Below, one piece after another: positions 47,001-53,513 of a DNA stretch of 64,000 nucleotides. Source of the DNA: Bdellovibrionales bacterium RIFCSPHIGHO2_01_FULL_40_29 (GTDB lineage: Bacteria > Bdellovibrionota > Bdellovibrionia > Bdellovibrionales > Bdellovibrionaceae). How positions within the stretch are numbered: the first letter of the stretch is position 1; each line of letters starts with the position of its first letter. The DNA lies in NCBI GenBank assembly GCA_001771815.1, contig MEPU01000012.1, positions 103,279 to 167,278 of the forward strand. The letters are read 5' to 3'. Under the pieces are notes generated by a model. The model was not told where the DNA came from. It worked only from the letters and a program-made list of their open reading frames with translations, and ran no database searches. The position numbers and the translations under genes are program-made.

Positions 47001-50000
47001 TGGCGCTGCTCCTGCAAAAGCAATACTTCCAACAGGCAACAAGACACCGTCTGACGACGTTGCACTGACTGAAGCGCCGCAAGTTAAAACATTATCGACA
47101 TCTGAAATCGTAAAGGCAATAGCACCTGTTGCCGTGTCTTCAGGTGTTGTTTGATTTACAATGGCTGCAATAACTGGAGCATCATTCTGAGCAGTGACCG
47201 TAAAGCTAAATCCACTGGTCGCATTCAATAAACCATCATCCACCGTGAGCACCACATTTGAAACTCCACTTTGGTTTGCCGCCGGAGTCATTGTGACTGT
47301 ACAATTTGGCGCAACACCACCAATAACAATATTTCCAACTGGAAGAACTGTTAGATCTGTTGAAGAAGCTGATACCGATCCCCCGCACGTTAACACGTTA
47401 TCCACATCTGAAATTGTAAAAGCAACGGCCCCTGTCGCTGTATCTTCAAGTGTGGTTTGATTTGCAATCACAGAAATAACTGGAGCATCATTGACAGGCG
47501 TGACTGTCAAAGTCATTGGACTGGTCATTGTTGCCGTTCCATCAGTCACTGTCACAACAACATTAGATGATCCCGTTTGATTTGAATCAGGAGTCATAAC
47601 CACAGTACAATTGGGCGCAGTCCCTGCGAAAACGATATTTCCGATTGGCAACAACGTGGTGTCTGACGATGTCGCCGAAAGTGACACTGCACAGTCAAGC
47701 GTATTATCCACATCTGTTATGGTCAGCGCCAGAGCAGCCGTGGAAGTGTCTTCAGCAATAGTCGTGTTGGACAATGCAGAAATGACAGGTGCATCATTCA
47801 CGGGAGTCACGGTTAAACTGAATGGCTCATTCACACTGGTGACGCCATCACTGACTGTGAAAACTATATTTGTGATTCCATTCTGATTCGTTGCTGGATT
47901 CAAAGTGGCCGTACAGTTTGGAGCGACTCCCGCAAAAATAATTTGCGATCCCGCATTCAATAATACGGAATCTGATGATGTCGCGCTAACTGAAGACGTA
48001 CATGTGATGGCACTATCAATGTCTGTTATTGTAAAATTCACAACTACAGAACCATCTTCGGCAACAGTTTGATCAGCAATCACTGAAATAGTTGGAGGAT
48101 CATCAACCGCTGTAACAGTTAATGCAAAACTGCTGGTTGCCGTCAAAATGGTATCTGAAACTGTAAAATCTAGATTCGTCACACCATTTTGATTCGCAGC
48201 TGGCGTTAAAGTAGCTGTACAGTTTGGAGCCACTCCACCAAAAGAAATATTTCCTACAGGCAAAAGAACGGCATCTGAAGATGCCGCCGATATAGAGCCC
48301 GTACACGTCAAAGCATCATCCACATCTGAAACTGTAAAATTCACGACGAGTGCAACACCTTCTGATGTTGTTTGCGCTGGTATAACCGAAATTATTGGAG
48401 CATCATTAATTGGATTCACTGTCAGAGAGAATGAGCTGACGGCCTGCAAATTGGGAACACCATTATCCATCACCGTGATATCAATATTTGAAACACCAAA
48501 CTGATCTGGCAATGGTGTCATCGTGACTGTACAATTCGGAGCAGTTCCTCCGAAAACGATATTCGCTGTCGGCAATATCCCTGTGTTTGAAGACACCACA
48601 CTTAAATTTGCCGACGTACATAACAGCACGCTGTCCGCATCAGTAATCGTAAATGTTACAGCTCCCGTTGCTGTGTCTTCATTTGTGATCTCATTAGCAA
48701 TCGGTGAAATAGTTGGCGCATCATTGACACCATTCACCGTTAGGGTAAATGAACTGACATCGGTCAAAACAGTGTCTGATACCGTAAAATCAATATTTGA
48801 AATTCCACTTTGATTCAGTGTTGGCGTTAAGGTCGCAGAACAGTTTGGAGCTGTTCCCGAAAAGACAATGTTTCCATTTGGTAAAAGCCCAAGATTTGAA
48901 GAAACTGCCGAAACAGAACCTGCGCAAGTTAGAACATCATCCACATCTGTGATTGTGAAATTCACACTGGCAAAGCTGTCTTCATTGATCACTTCATCTG
49001 TAATCGCAGAAATGATCGGAGCATCGTTGACGGCATTCACAGTCAATACCATGGCACTACTTACAGTTAAGGTTCCGTCACTGACAGTGAAATTTAAATT
49101 TGAAATTCCATTCTGATCTGGAAGCGGTGTCAACGTTGCACTACAGTTAGGAGCTGTTCCTGAAAATACGATACTGGCCACTGGAATCAAAGCTGCATTG
49201 GAAGACGTCGCAGACATTGATGTCGAACAATCTAACGTGTTATCAACATCTGATATAGTATAATTAATAATAACAAAACTATCTTCAGCAATTGTTTCAT
49301 TTGCAATAGCTGATATCAGAGGAGAATCATTAACTGGCGCATATGTTGCCGTTAAATTTTGCGTCACAGACGTCGTGCCATCAGTTAATTGGATGGTTAC
49401 GTTTGAAATTCCATTTTGATTTAAAGCCGGTGTCATGGTCACCGTACAGTTGGGTGGAATTCCTGAAAAAACAATATTTGCAACTGGCAATAAAGTCACA
49501 TTGGAAGAGGTTGCGCTCAAGTTTGCACCACTACAAGTCAGTGCCGTATCTGGATCGGTGATATTGATCGCAAACGTAATGTCGGTATCTTCAATCCCAT
49601 TTTGATTTGCAATAGGAGCCAATACCGGAGGATCTGGAACTGGCACGACAGTCAGATCAAAAGAATCCGTACTGGATAAAGTGCCATCAGTCGCTGTGAC
49701 TGTGATTGTTGTCACGCCATTTTGAAAAGCAATGGGATTCACCGTAAGAATACAATTAGGAACTGTCCCACTCCATGAAATACTGCCTGCGTTAACAAGA
49801 GCTAAATTTGAAGAGGTTGCAGATAGATTCAATGCCGAACAGAGAATCACATCATCCACATCACTGACATTCAAGTTGATGGGAAGGGCACTTCCTTCAA
49901 ATGTAGATTGATCTGGAATTGCAGCTAAAACTGGAGCATCGTTGACAGGATCAACCGTGATTGAAAACTCAGATGTTGTGACACTGTTCGCCTGACCATT

Positions 50001-50642
50001 GCCATCATCAAAAGACACATTGATATTGCACGTTCCAAAATAGTTGGCCGCTGGTTGAAATGAAATAGCTCCCGTTGTTGGATCGATTGTCAGCGTTGTC
50101 GCACTCGCAGAACAACTTGGAGCCGTTGCTGTCGCATGAGAGAATCCATAGAATCCAAAACCCTCTTCAGAATTTGCAACATCCGCATCAACACGAATCA
50201 CACTAAGAGCAGCGTCTTCAAGAATGTTGGTCGCATTTGCAATGGGTGTAAATACGGGGGCAATATTTTGAACAGTCATGGTGATCGGCATATTTAAAGC
50301 GCGCCGCATAGTGTTTCGAGATCCTACCTCAATCACACACGTGCCAACGTTATCATCATTTGGAGTTCCGGTAACTTCACCAGTCGCGGCATTGATTCCA
50401 GCCCACGCACATGTTGTATTTGGTTCTAATGTCCAAACCAAATCTGTCAATGTGGCGTCATCAGTTTGAATAGAACAATTAAAAGTGACATCTTGATTTA
50501 ATGAAGTGACGCAAGTATGTGACAATCGAAATCCCATATTAACGATCGTCTGAGTCAAATCCTCGCCCAAGGGATTGCGTGAACACGCTCCCATAAATGT
50601 TAAAATAAAAATAATGCGAAAAAACGTCCAACTCTTCATCAT
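38001..50642 (-). CDS. Giant repeat-built surface lipoprotein (Ig-like x33, BIG2 x5, PA14)
   Basis: 4213 residues. The N-terminus is a lipoprotein signal with lipobox 'FMGAC' (Cys20), so the chain should be lipid-anchored at its N-terminus. Residues about 25-235 hold two Ig-like domains ('INAATGEVTGTP', 'IDPTTGAISFQP'). Residues about 236-3604 hold 33 tandem cadherin/Ig-like units of about 102 residues. Nearly every unit has a Cys in 'L-x-C' and one in 'PNC', which suggests one disulfide per unit. Residues about 3605-4060 are five BIG2-like domains. The last ~150 residues are a PA14 domain ('DDGVRVWINGALVINNW'), a carbohydrate-binding fold. With the anchor at the N-terminus, PA14 would sit at the far tip. 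A large adhesin is the best guess. No frameshift seen. Confidence 0.93.
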   Translation of the reverse strand: MMKSWTFFRIIFILTFMGACSRNPLGEDLTQTIVNMGFRLSHTCVTSLNQDVTFNCSIQTDDATLTDLVWTLEPNTTCAWAGINAATGEVTGTPNDDNVGTCVIEVGSRNTMRRALNMPITMTVQNIAPVFTPIANATNILEDAALSVIRVDADVANSEEGFGFYGFSHATATAPSCSASATTLTIDPTTGAISFQPAANYFGTCNINVSFDDGNGQANSVTTSEFSITVDPVNDAPVLAAIPDQSTFEGSALPINLNVSDVDDVILCSALNLSATSSNLALVNAGSISWSGTVPNCILTVNPIAFQNGVTTITVTATDGTLSSTDSFDLTVVPVPDPPVLAPIANQNGIEDTDITFAINITDPDTALTCSGANLSATSSNVTLLPVANIVFSGIPPNCTVTMTPALNQNGISNVTIQLTDGTTSVTQNLTATYAPVNDSPLISAIANETIAEDSFVIINYTISDVDNTLDCSTSMSATSSNAALIPVASIVFSGTAPNCSATLTPLPDQNGISNLNFTVSDGTLTVSSAMVLTVNAVNDAPIISAITDEVINEDSFASVNFTITDVDDVLTCAGSVSAVSSNLGLLPNGNIVFSGTAPNCSATLTPTLNQSGISNIDFTVSDTVLTDVSSFTLTVNGVNDAPTISPIANEITNEDTATGAVTFTITDADSVLLCTSANLSVVSSNTGILPTANIVFGGTAPNCTVTMTPLPDQFGVSNIDITVMDNGVPNLQAVSSFSLTVNPINDAPIISVIPAQTTSEGVALVVNFTVSDVDDALTCTGSISAASSDAVLLPVGNISFGGVAPNCTATLTPAANQNGVTNLDFTVSDTILTATSSFALTVTAVDDPPTISVIADQTVAEDGSVVVNFTITDIDSAITCTSSVSATSSDSVLLNAGSQIIFAGVAPNCTATLNPATNQNGITNIVFTVSDGVTSVNEPFSLTVTPVNDAPVISALSNTTIAEDTSTAALALTITDVDNTLDCAVSLSATSSDTTLLPIGNIVFAGTAPNCTVVMTPDSNQTGSSNVVVTVTDGTATMTSPMTLTVTPVNDAPVISVIANQTTLEDTATGAVAFTISDVDNVLTCGGSVSASSTDLTVLPVGNIVIGGVAPNCTVTMTPAANQSGVSNVVLTVDDGLLNATSGFSFTVTAQNDAPVIAAIVNQTTPEDTATGAIAFTISDVDNVLTCGASVSATSSDGVLLPVGSIAFAGAAPNCTVTMTPAANQFGLSNIVLTVTDGSLSATSSYSLTVTAVNDAPVISAIGPQSATEGGSVIVNFTISDVDNAPTCAASVSATSSNTTLMPVPSVVFGGVAPNCTATLSPAANENGTSNMIFTVTDGSLTATSNFVLTVSAYDDPPTISAIPDDSVNEDTSLMINFTINDIDSVLNCSTSMSATSSNVGLIPVANIVFAGTAPNCTATLNPVLDQSGVSNIVFTVADGSSNVTEGFAYTVLATNDAPIISAIGNDTISEDSATGAIAFTISDVDNILNCATSLSATSSDATLLPVANIVFAGVAPNCTVTMTPVADQFGASNVVLTVTDGTLVDTSPMTLTVTAVNDTPIISAIGNQTTAEDTATGAIPFTITDVDNILLCTAANLSVTSSNIAVLPTANIVIGGAAPNCTVTLTPEPDQSGVSNIVITVMDNGTPNLQATSNFSYTVTAQNDAPVISAIGNQITAEDTDTGAIAFTISDADDTLTCATSVSATSSDTTVLSVGNIVIAGVAPNCTVTMTPDPDQFGVSNVVLTVTDGTLSATSNYSLTVTAVNDAPIISAIANQSTFEATDEIINFTINDVDNALTCAASVSATSSDTTLLPVGNIVFTGTAPNCIATLSPAPNQNGVSNIVFTLTDGTLVDTAAFSLTVTPVDDPPTISVIADQVTPEDTPIVINYTINDPDTALDCTTSMSATSSDTTLLPVGNIVFGGVTPNCTATVSPALNQNGLSNVVLTVTDGFTPVTEAFSVTVTAVNDAPVISAIVNQTTAEDTATAAIAFTITDVDSVLNCGTSMSATSSDTTLLPVANIAFAGTAPNCTVTMTPAADQNGVSNIVLTVTDGVLPATSSYSLTVTAQNDAPVISAIINQTTNEDTVTGAIAFTINDLDSVLDCTTSVSATSSDGVLLPVGNITFAGAAPNCTVTMNPALNQFGVSNIVLTVTDGSLSDTSSYSLTVTAENDAPVISAIVNQTTNEETATGAIAFTITDVDNVLTCGASMSATSSDTVLLPVGSIVFGGVAPNCTVTMTPAADQSGLSNVVLTVTDGLLSATSSFSLTVTAQNDAPVISAIVNQTTNEDTATGAIAFTISDVDSVLTCGASVSATSSDGVLLPVGSIAFGGVAPNCTVTMTPAADQFGVSNIVLTVTDGSLSATSAYSLTVTAVNDAPVISAIVNQSTNEDIPTGAIAFTITDIDSALLCTSANLSATSSDTAVLPVANIVFGGTAPNCTVTMTPDLNQNGVSNVVITVVDNGTPNLQDTSAFSLTVTAVNDAPVISTIINQTTAEDTATAAIAFTITDVDSALTCAASISATSSDAVLLPVGNIAFGGVAPNCTVTMTPAPDQNGLSNIVLTVTDGTLTDTSNFSLTVTAVNDAPVISAIVNQTTPEDTATAAIAFTMTDVDNVLTCGSSVSATSSDGVLLPVGNIAFGGVAPNCTVTLNPATDQNGLSNIVLTVSDGTETDTSSFSLTVTAVNDAPVIAAIVNQTTPEDTATAAIAFTITDVDNVLTCGSSVSATSSDTALLPLGNIVIAGVAPNCTVTMSPALNLNGVSNIVLTVTDGTETDTSSFSLTVTPVNDAPVISVIADQSTPEESATGAIAFTISDVDDVVTCAGSVSASSSNLTLLPMIGIVIGGTEPNCTVTMTPAADQTGISNVVLTVTDGLLSSTSPFDLTVTSINDAPLISAIADQTTSEDVATGAIAFTISDVDNVLACGTSVSATSSNGALLPVGSIAFGGTAPNCTVTMTPALNQFGVTNIVLTVTDGLLSATSGYSLTVTPVNDAPTISTVVNQTTQEDVPVDLAVTISDVDSILICDPANISISSSNTTLLPLTGFTITGTVPNCNIHIVPSLDETGVSNIVITVNDNETPNLQASTAFTFTVTPGNDSPVLSNFTDATIAEDGTLIKNFTITDVDSVLDCVTSMVATSSNQTLLPDANVIFSGTAPNCTATITPAANRFGLTDIMMSLSDGAGGLNNRLFTMTVTSVNDNPVISAIADQSINEDTSTGSIAFTISDVETAVSCTTSMTMTSTNTALVPVANVVFSGTAPNCTAVITPTSNVDGTSNLAFVVTDIGGLTGTAAFVITVVAVNDTPTISIINNQTINEDSATSALAFTIADSESVLSCATSLSATSSDVGLLPVANIVFAGTAPNCTVTMTPVANGNGASNVEVTVTDGSLTASRIMALTVTAVNDPPTISAIGNQTTNEDTATAAIATTIADVETALTCAGSLSATSSNITVLPVANIVFGGAAPNCTVTMTPAANEFGVSNVVVTVSDGVDTATTSFSLTVNSVNDVPVISAIGNQTLKTDGSVVLNYTLTDLDHTMNCSTSVTATSGTTTVIANADITKGGTAPNCTLTITPSLNLAGTSTITVTATDGIASPNTTFVVTAVSVSSLAVSPTPFSMVNTGSTQQITATATYSDSSTADVTTNANANWSSNATGVATVNNAASKGLVTAAAGNGNVNITATHKGQSAIAAGTIYQMTGITVSQSVVTGGINSNQAVTAQAILNPSGTSDITAVTAWSTSNGSVATVSGGVISLLSAGTATITATYAGYSQTISVTVQNKTLTSIAVTPASPSVAVSGTQDFVATATYSDASTQVVTTSAVWSSSNDGIATVSNTAPTIGRATGVASGSVTITATIGAISGSATLTVTGATLVSIAITPYDSLVTSNGTFQLVATGTFSDASTSNITEQVTWSSSNTLAATISNTAGTRGRATTPTFTGYRTTTITATQGAINGTTPFGVNGATVSSILVTPTVTVMPGSTYNLQAWANLSDGGTIEVTEFAVWTSGTTAAATVSNGSGTKGLVTGVANGTSVISAVYSGVTGTRTVTVAGSESVTEVGTGLTGMYYVWSGGSPPASPFLAGNKRGERIDARIAFAWATGNAPMGVGNLFSVRWTGQYKAVGATNYFCTYSDDGVRVWINGALVINNWTDHAPVWNCSGNIALTAGTKYSVVMEYFENGGGSEAHLTRSGTSAADAQNIGTRIIPQADLYPQ
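39830..49940 (-). repeat. 33-unit tandem coding repeat, period about 306 bp
   Basis: The units start near 49935, 49630, 49325, 49020, 48718, 48398, 48088, 47785, 47480, 47175, 46868, 46565, 46262, 45958, 45640, 45332, 45025, 44722, 44420, 44115, 43810, 43503, 43186, 42878, 42570, 42262, 41958, 41656, 41340, 41033, 40728, 40420 and 40112 (minus strand order). Boundaries are marked by Asn/Asp-Asp-x-Pro codons. Most units are diverged at DNA level; those between about 42,260 and 43,190 are nearly identical over long stretches. Confidence 0.92.
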
Positions 50643-50857
50643 TTTATTTATCGGTTAAACAACGATCAATCTGACCCATTTCGAAATTAAAATGCATCGA
50701 AAAATCAACTGGTTACCGTATTCTCTATTGTGCAATTTTTTCACGATTTCCGATAGACCAGTCTGGCAAAAGGCTTGCTTATTATCATCTTGAGGCAGGT
50801 GCTTTTTTTATGAAAACAAATCAGAGTGAAGAAGACCGCCTTTTGGGGGAAATCAAT

Positions 50858-51751
50858 ATGTCGAACAATGAGACAGGTTTTATAAAATTTCTTACGTTAC
50901 TTTTAGTGCTAGGTCTTATATCGGGTTTTACTGGATGCGAAACATCCACTCACCTGAACTTTAATCAAGCCGAACACGATGAAATTATTGGCGGTAAAAA
51001 TGTTAAAATTTCGTCTCAATTTTCGAAAAAAGTTATCTATCTGTCCCTTGGTGTGGAACGGACAAAAACCAATTCTGGAACATCCCTTAAAACTCAGGGA
51101 CTTTGCTCGGCCTCAGCGATTTCAAAACGAATTTTACTGACAGCTGCACATTGTGTGGATAAATGGGAACCCTCAGAAGTAAATGCCGTCTTGAGCCTGA
51201 ATCCATTTAAAAAAGGATCCTTCAATGAGAAGGATTGGATCAAAGTCGAGAAAATAAAAATCCACGAGAACTACCGGACGACACCCACCGTGGAAAATGA
51301 TTTCGCACTGATTCGACTGGCAAAAGATTTAGATGATGATCGCATTTCAAAATTAGCCACTTCCGATCAGACTTATGAAAATATGGAACTTGTTACGATT
51401 GGCTATGGTCGAACTCAGGTATCTGGTTCTGATCGCTCATCAGAATCAGCAGAATCCATACTTTATTATCTTTTAAAACCATTTGAGTTTTTCGAAATAA
51501 ATGATCCCACGATCATTATCAATCAGACTGATGAAACTGGAATTTGCTCAGGAGATTCCGGCAGTCCAGGGTTTATTTTTAATAAAAAAACAAAAGAATT
51601 TATTATTTTGGGAGTGGCCTCTTATGTGACCCATCCTGAAAACACTTCCACCGAATCCAACGTGGCGGAACCTTGTCATGGATATGGAATCTATATGAAT
51701 GTTTTAACTCATCGGGAATGGATCACTAAAAATGCGATTGGTTTAAATTAA
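50858..51751 (+). CDS. Trypsin-like (S1) serine protease, lipoprotein
   Basis: The start at ATG 50858 is favoured by GGGGGAA seven bases upstream and gives a clean lipoprotein signal ending 'SGFTGC' (Cys27); ATG 50810 is an alternative. 297 residues. The trypsin zymogen junction is visible as 'DEIIGGKN' (43-50). The catalytic triad is His98 ('LTAAHC'), Asp148 ('ENDFALIRL') and Ser234 ('CSGDSGSPGF'). Substrate-pocket residues cannot be assigned safely. Such proteases are abundant in predatory bacteria and probably act on prey or surface proteins. It sits divergent from the giant lipoprotein gene, with a 215-base shared upstream region, so co-regulation is possible. Confidence 0.91.
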   Translation: MSNNETGFIKFLTLLLVLGLISGFTGCETSTHLNFNQAEHDEIIGGKNVKISSQFSKKVIYLSLGVERTKTNSGTSLKTQGLCSASAISKRILLTAAHCVDKWEPSEVNAVLSLNPFKKGSFNEKDWIKVEKIKIHENYRTTPTVENDFALIRLAKDLDDDRISKLATSDQTYENMELVTIGYGRTQVSGSDRSSESAESILYYLLKPFEFFEINDPTIIINQTDETGICSGDSGSPGFIFNKKTKEFIILGVASYVTHPENTSTESNVAEPCHGYGIYMNVLTHREWITKNAIGLN

Positions 51752-51758
51752 TTGATTC

Positions 51759-52019
51759 TTACTTAATGGTGGTGATGACTCTGTATCCACCATTTGTCAC
51801 TTGCTGTTCTTGATTGACGTAATTACCTACTGACACAGAACCTTTGTAGGATGCCGCAGTTTCGAATTGTTGCGTTCCACCAGAAACCAAGTCCGAAGAC
51901 GTTTTTCCAAAAATACTAGCGACGCCATCTGAAATAGTTTCAATTAATGAATTAGGTCCAAAAGGGTTTGAACACCCCTGCAATAGAATACAAATTGAAA
52001 GTATATACAGTTTTTTCAT
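51759..52019 (-). CDS. Small lipoprotein of unknown function
   Basis: 86 residues from ATG 52019 (MKKLYILSI); the frame runs back to 52067, but only the shorter start gives a proper signal. Lipobox 'LLQGC' follows a short hydrophobic segment. The mature part is Gly/Ser/Asn-rich with predicted strands ('YKGSVSVGNYV', 'GGYRVITTI') and no further cysteine. No family recognised. It follows the outer-membrane protein gene by 57 bases on the same strand and may be the last gene of the partner-switching operon. Its stop is seven bases from the end of the convergent protease gene. Confidence 0.65.
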   Translation of the reverse strand: MKKLYILSICILLQGCSNPFGPNSLIETISDGVASIFGKTSSDLVSGGTQQFETAASYKGSVSVGNYVNQEQQVTNGGYRVITTIK

Positions 52020-52076
52020 GACTCTTAATAGATCGGCTGAAAACAGTAAAAACTTTAAATATCTCAACCTGAAACG

Positions 52077-53513
52077 CTAAAATTGATAGTGATAACCCAA
52101 GCCAAAATGAGCCGCATTTTCATAAAACGTAAAGCCTTCTATATTCTGATCGCGGCGCTGATAGTGCACCTGAGCTGAAAACTTACCAATTTGAAATGCG
52201 CTGGCATATCCCAAACCCAATTGATACTTGAGTCCCGAGTTCACGGAAATATTTTCAGCTGTCGTTGACATCAGATAATGAAGCCCCGCATCCACCCAAG
52301 CTTGATGTTTTTCATTTTGATAGAAAGACCAAACGGGAATGACAGAAATCACTTTATTCAAGCCGCCAACCATATCAACTCCTGTCGGGCTTGTTCCGCT
52401 GGTAGCAAAAAATAAATCTCTTTGCAAACGCACTTCCGCGATGAAGTCAACTTGACTCAGCCAGTGGTAATTAACGCCCGCCGCGGCTGAGTACAGTGTT
52501 TGAGACGCGTTCCCCACACTCGTATTGGCGTCGACAACAATTGTTGTTTGATACATATTTCCTTGAACATATCCATGCATTTTTTTATCAATAAGCCATT
52601 GATATGTAGCTTGAAAGCCTCGGCCCAAATCACTATTCAAAGACACGTTCATCGTGGCGCTAGAACCACGCAGTCCTAAATAAACTCCAAAAACTTCTGT
52701 TTTGATTTCTCTGTTTAATATTTTTTTTACAATAACCTTTGATTCAGCTTTTGTGAAATTCATCGAACTCGTTTTTACATTTGGATTTTTAAAGTAAAGA
52801 TCTTGTCGCAAACTCACCACTGGATCCAACTGGATTGTCACAGAAGATTGGTCAATATTGATCTTATCATCCCATGAGTTCGCCTCGCGCAAGTTAGTAT
52901 CTCTAAACCGAACTGAAAAAAAATCATCTGTCGCATTCTTCTGAATAGAAATAGGAATGATACTTCGTTTTTTTGTATTTAAAGTGACAGAAAATCCAGT
53001 TCCGAAATGGGCTTCGAAAAAAACAGCTTGTGCTTTTTCTTTCAACACGACGGAACCCGCTGTATCGAGTTGTTGTCCATCCACTTTTACTGAAATTTCA
53101 GCTTCGGATTCCACTGAATTAAGCTGTTTGCAAACTTCAAATTTTGAAAAATGCGAGGTCGACATGAGACAAGCTGATGTAGCTGTTGCCGGCAATTTAA
53201 AATGCATCGTCAATGTCGATTTACTGACTTTGCTCTTGGAAATAATTTCATTTTTTGAATTTTTAAATATAAAAAGCGATGTCGGCAGAATCCAATTCTC
53301 TAGTGATTCAAAAGTCACCAAAGCTTTATCCTGTGTCACTGTGACTTCAAATTTTTCCAAATCAATGACTTTTCCATCCAATGTCATCCTGGAAGCGTTC
53401 TGAACCTCATAGGTGAAATACTGATTTAAATACAAAAACGGTATGTTTTCTTGCGCCAAAACACAAAATGGAACCATAAAGCTTAAAAACAACACACCGT
53501 TAAATAGCTTCAT
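52077..53513 (-). CDS. Outer-membrane protein with periplasmic N-terminal region
   Basis: 478 residues with signal peptide (cleavage near 'FCVLA'). The first ~260 residues look like two or three periplasmic beta-sandwich domains; the last ~220 are amphipathic strands ending 'FGLGYHYQF', a typical barrel with C-terminal Phe. One Cys pair ('SACLMS', 'EVCKQL') may form a disulfide. Its ATG overlaps the stop of the PATAN-domain gene by four bases, so it is translationally coupled to a signalling operon. I do not recognise the family. Such coupling suggests that the barrel is the envelope output, or a sensed component, of that system. Confidence 0.8.
   Translation of the reverse strand: MKLFNGVLFLSFMVPFCVLAQENIPFLYLNQYFTYEVQNASRMTLDGKVIDLEKFEVTVTQDKALVTFESLENWILPTSLFIFKNSKNEIISKSKVSKSTLTMHFKLPATATSACLMSTSHFSKFEVCKQLNSVESEAEISVKVDGQQLDTAGSVVLKEKAQAVFFEAHFGTGFSVTLNTKKRSIIPISIQKNATDDFFSVRFRDTNLREANSWDDKINIDQSSVTIQLDPVVSLRQDLYFKNPNVKTSSMNFTKAESKVIVKKILNREIKTEVFGVYLGLRGSSATMNVSLNSDLGRGFQATYQWLIDKKMHGYVQGNMYQTTIVVDANTSVGNASQTLYSAAAGVNYHWLSQVDFIAEVRLQRDLFFATSGTSPTGVDMVGGLNKVISVIPVWSFYQNEKHQAWVDAGLHYLMSTTAENISVNSGLKYQLGLGYASAFQIGKFSAQVHYQRRDQNIEGFTFYENAAHFGLGYHYQF

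Noticed and set aside
39007..49561. Many plus-strand and other-frame open frames inside the giant gene
   Set aside because: They recur with the 306-bp repeat and are a by-product of its composition; the minus-strand frame is continuous and has a signal, domains and stop.
39830..49940. CRISPR-like tandem repeat
   Set aside because: The period is 306 bases, units are coding throughout, and there are no short repeats with unique spacers.
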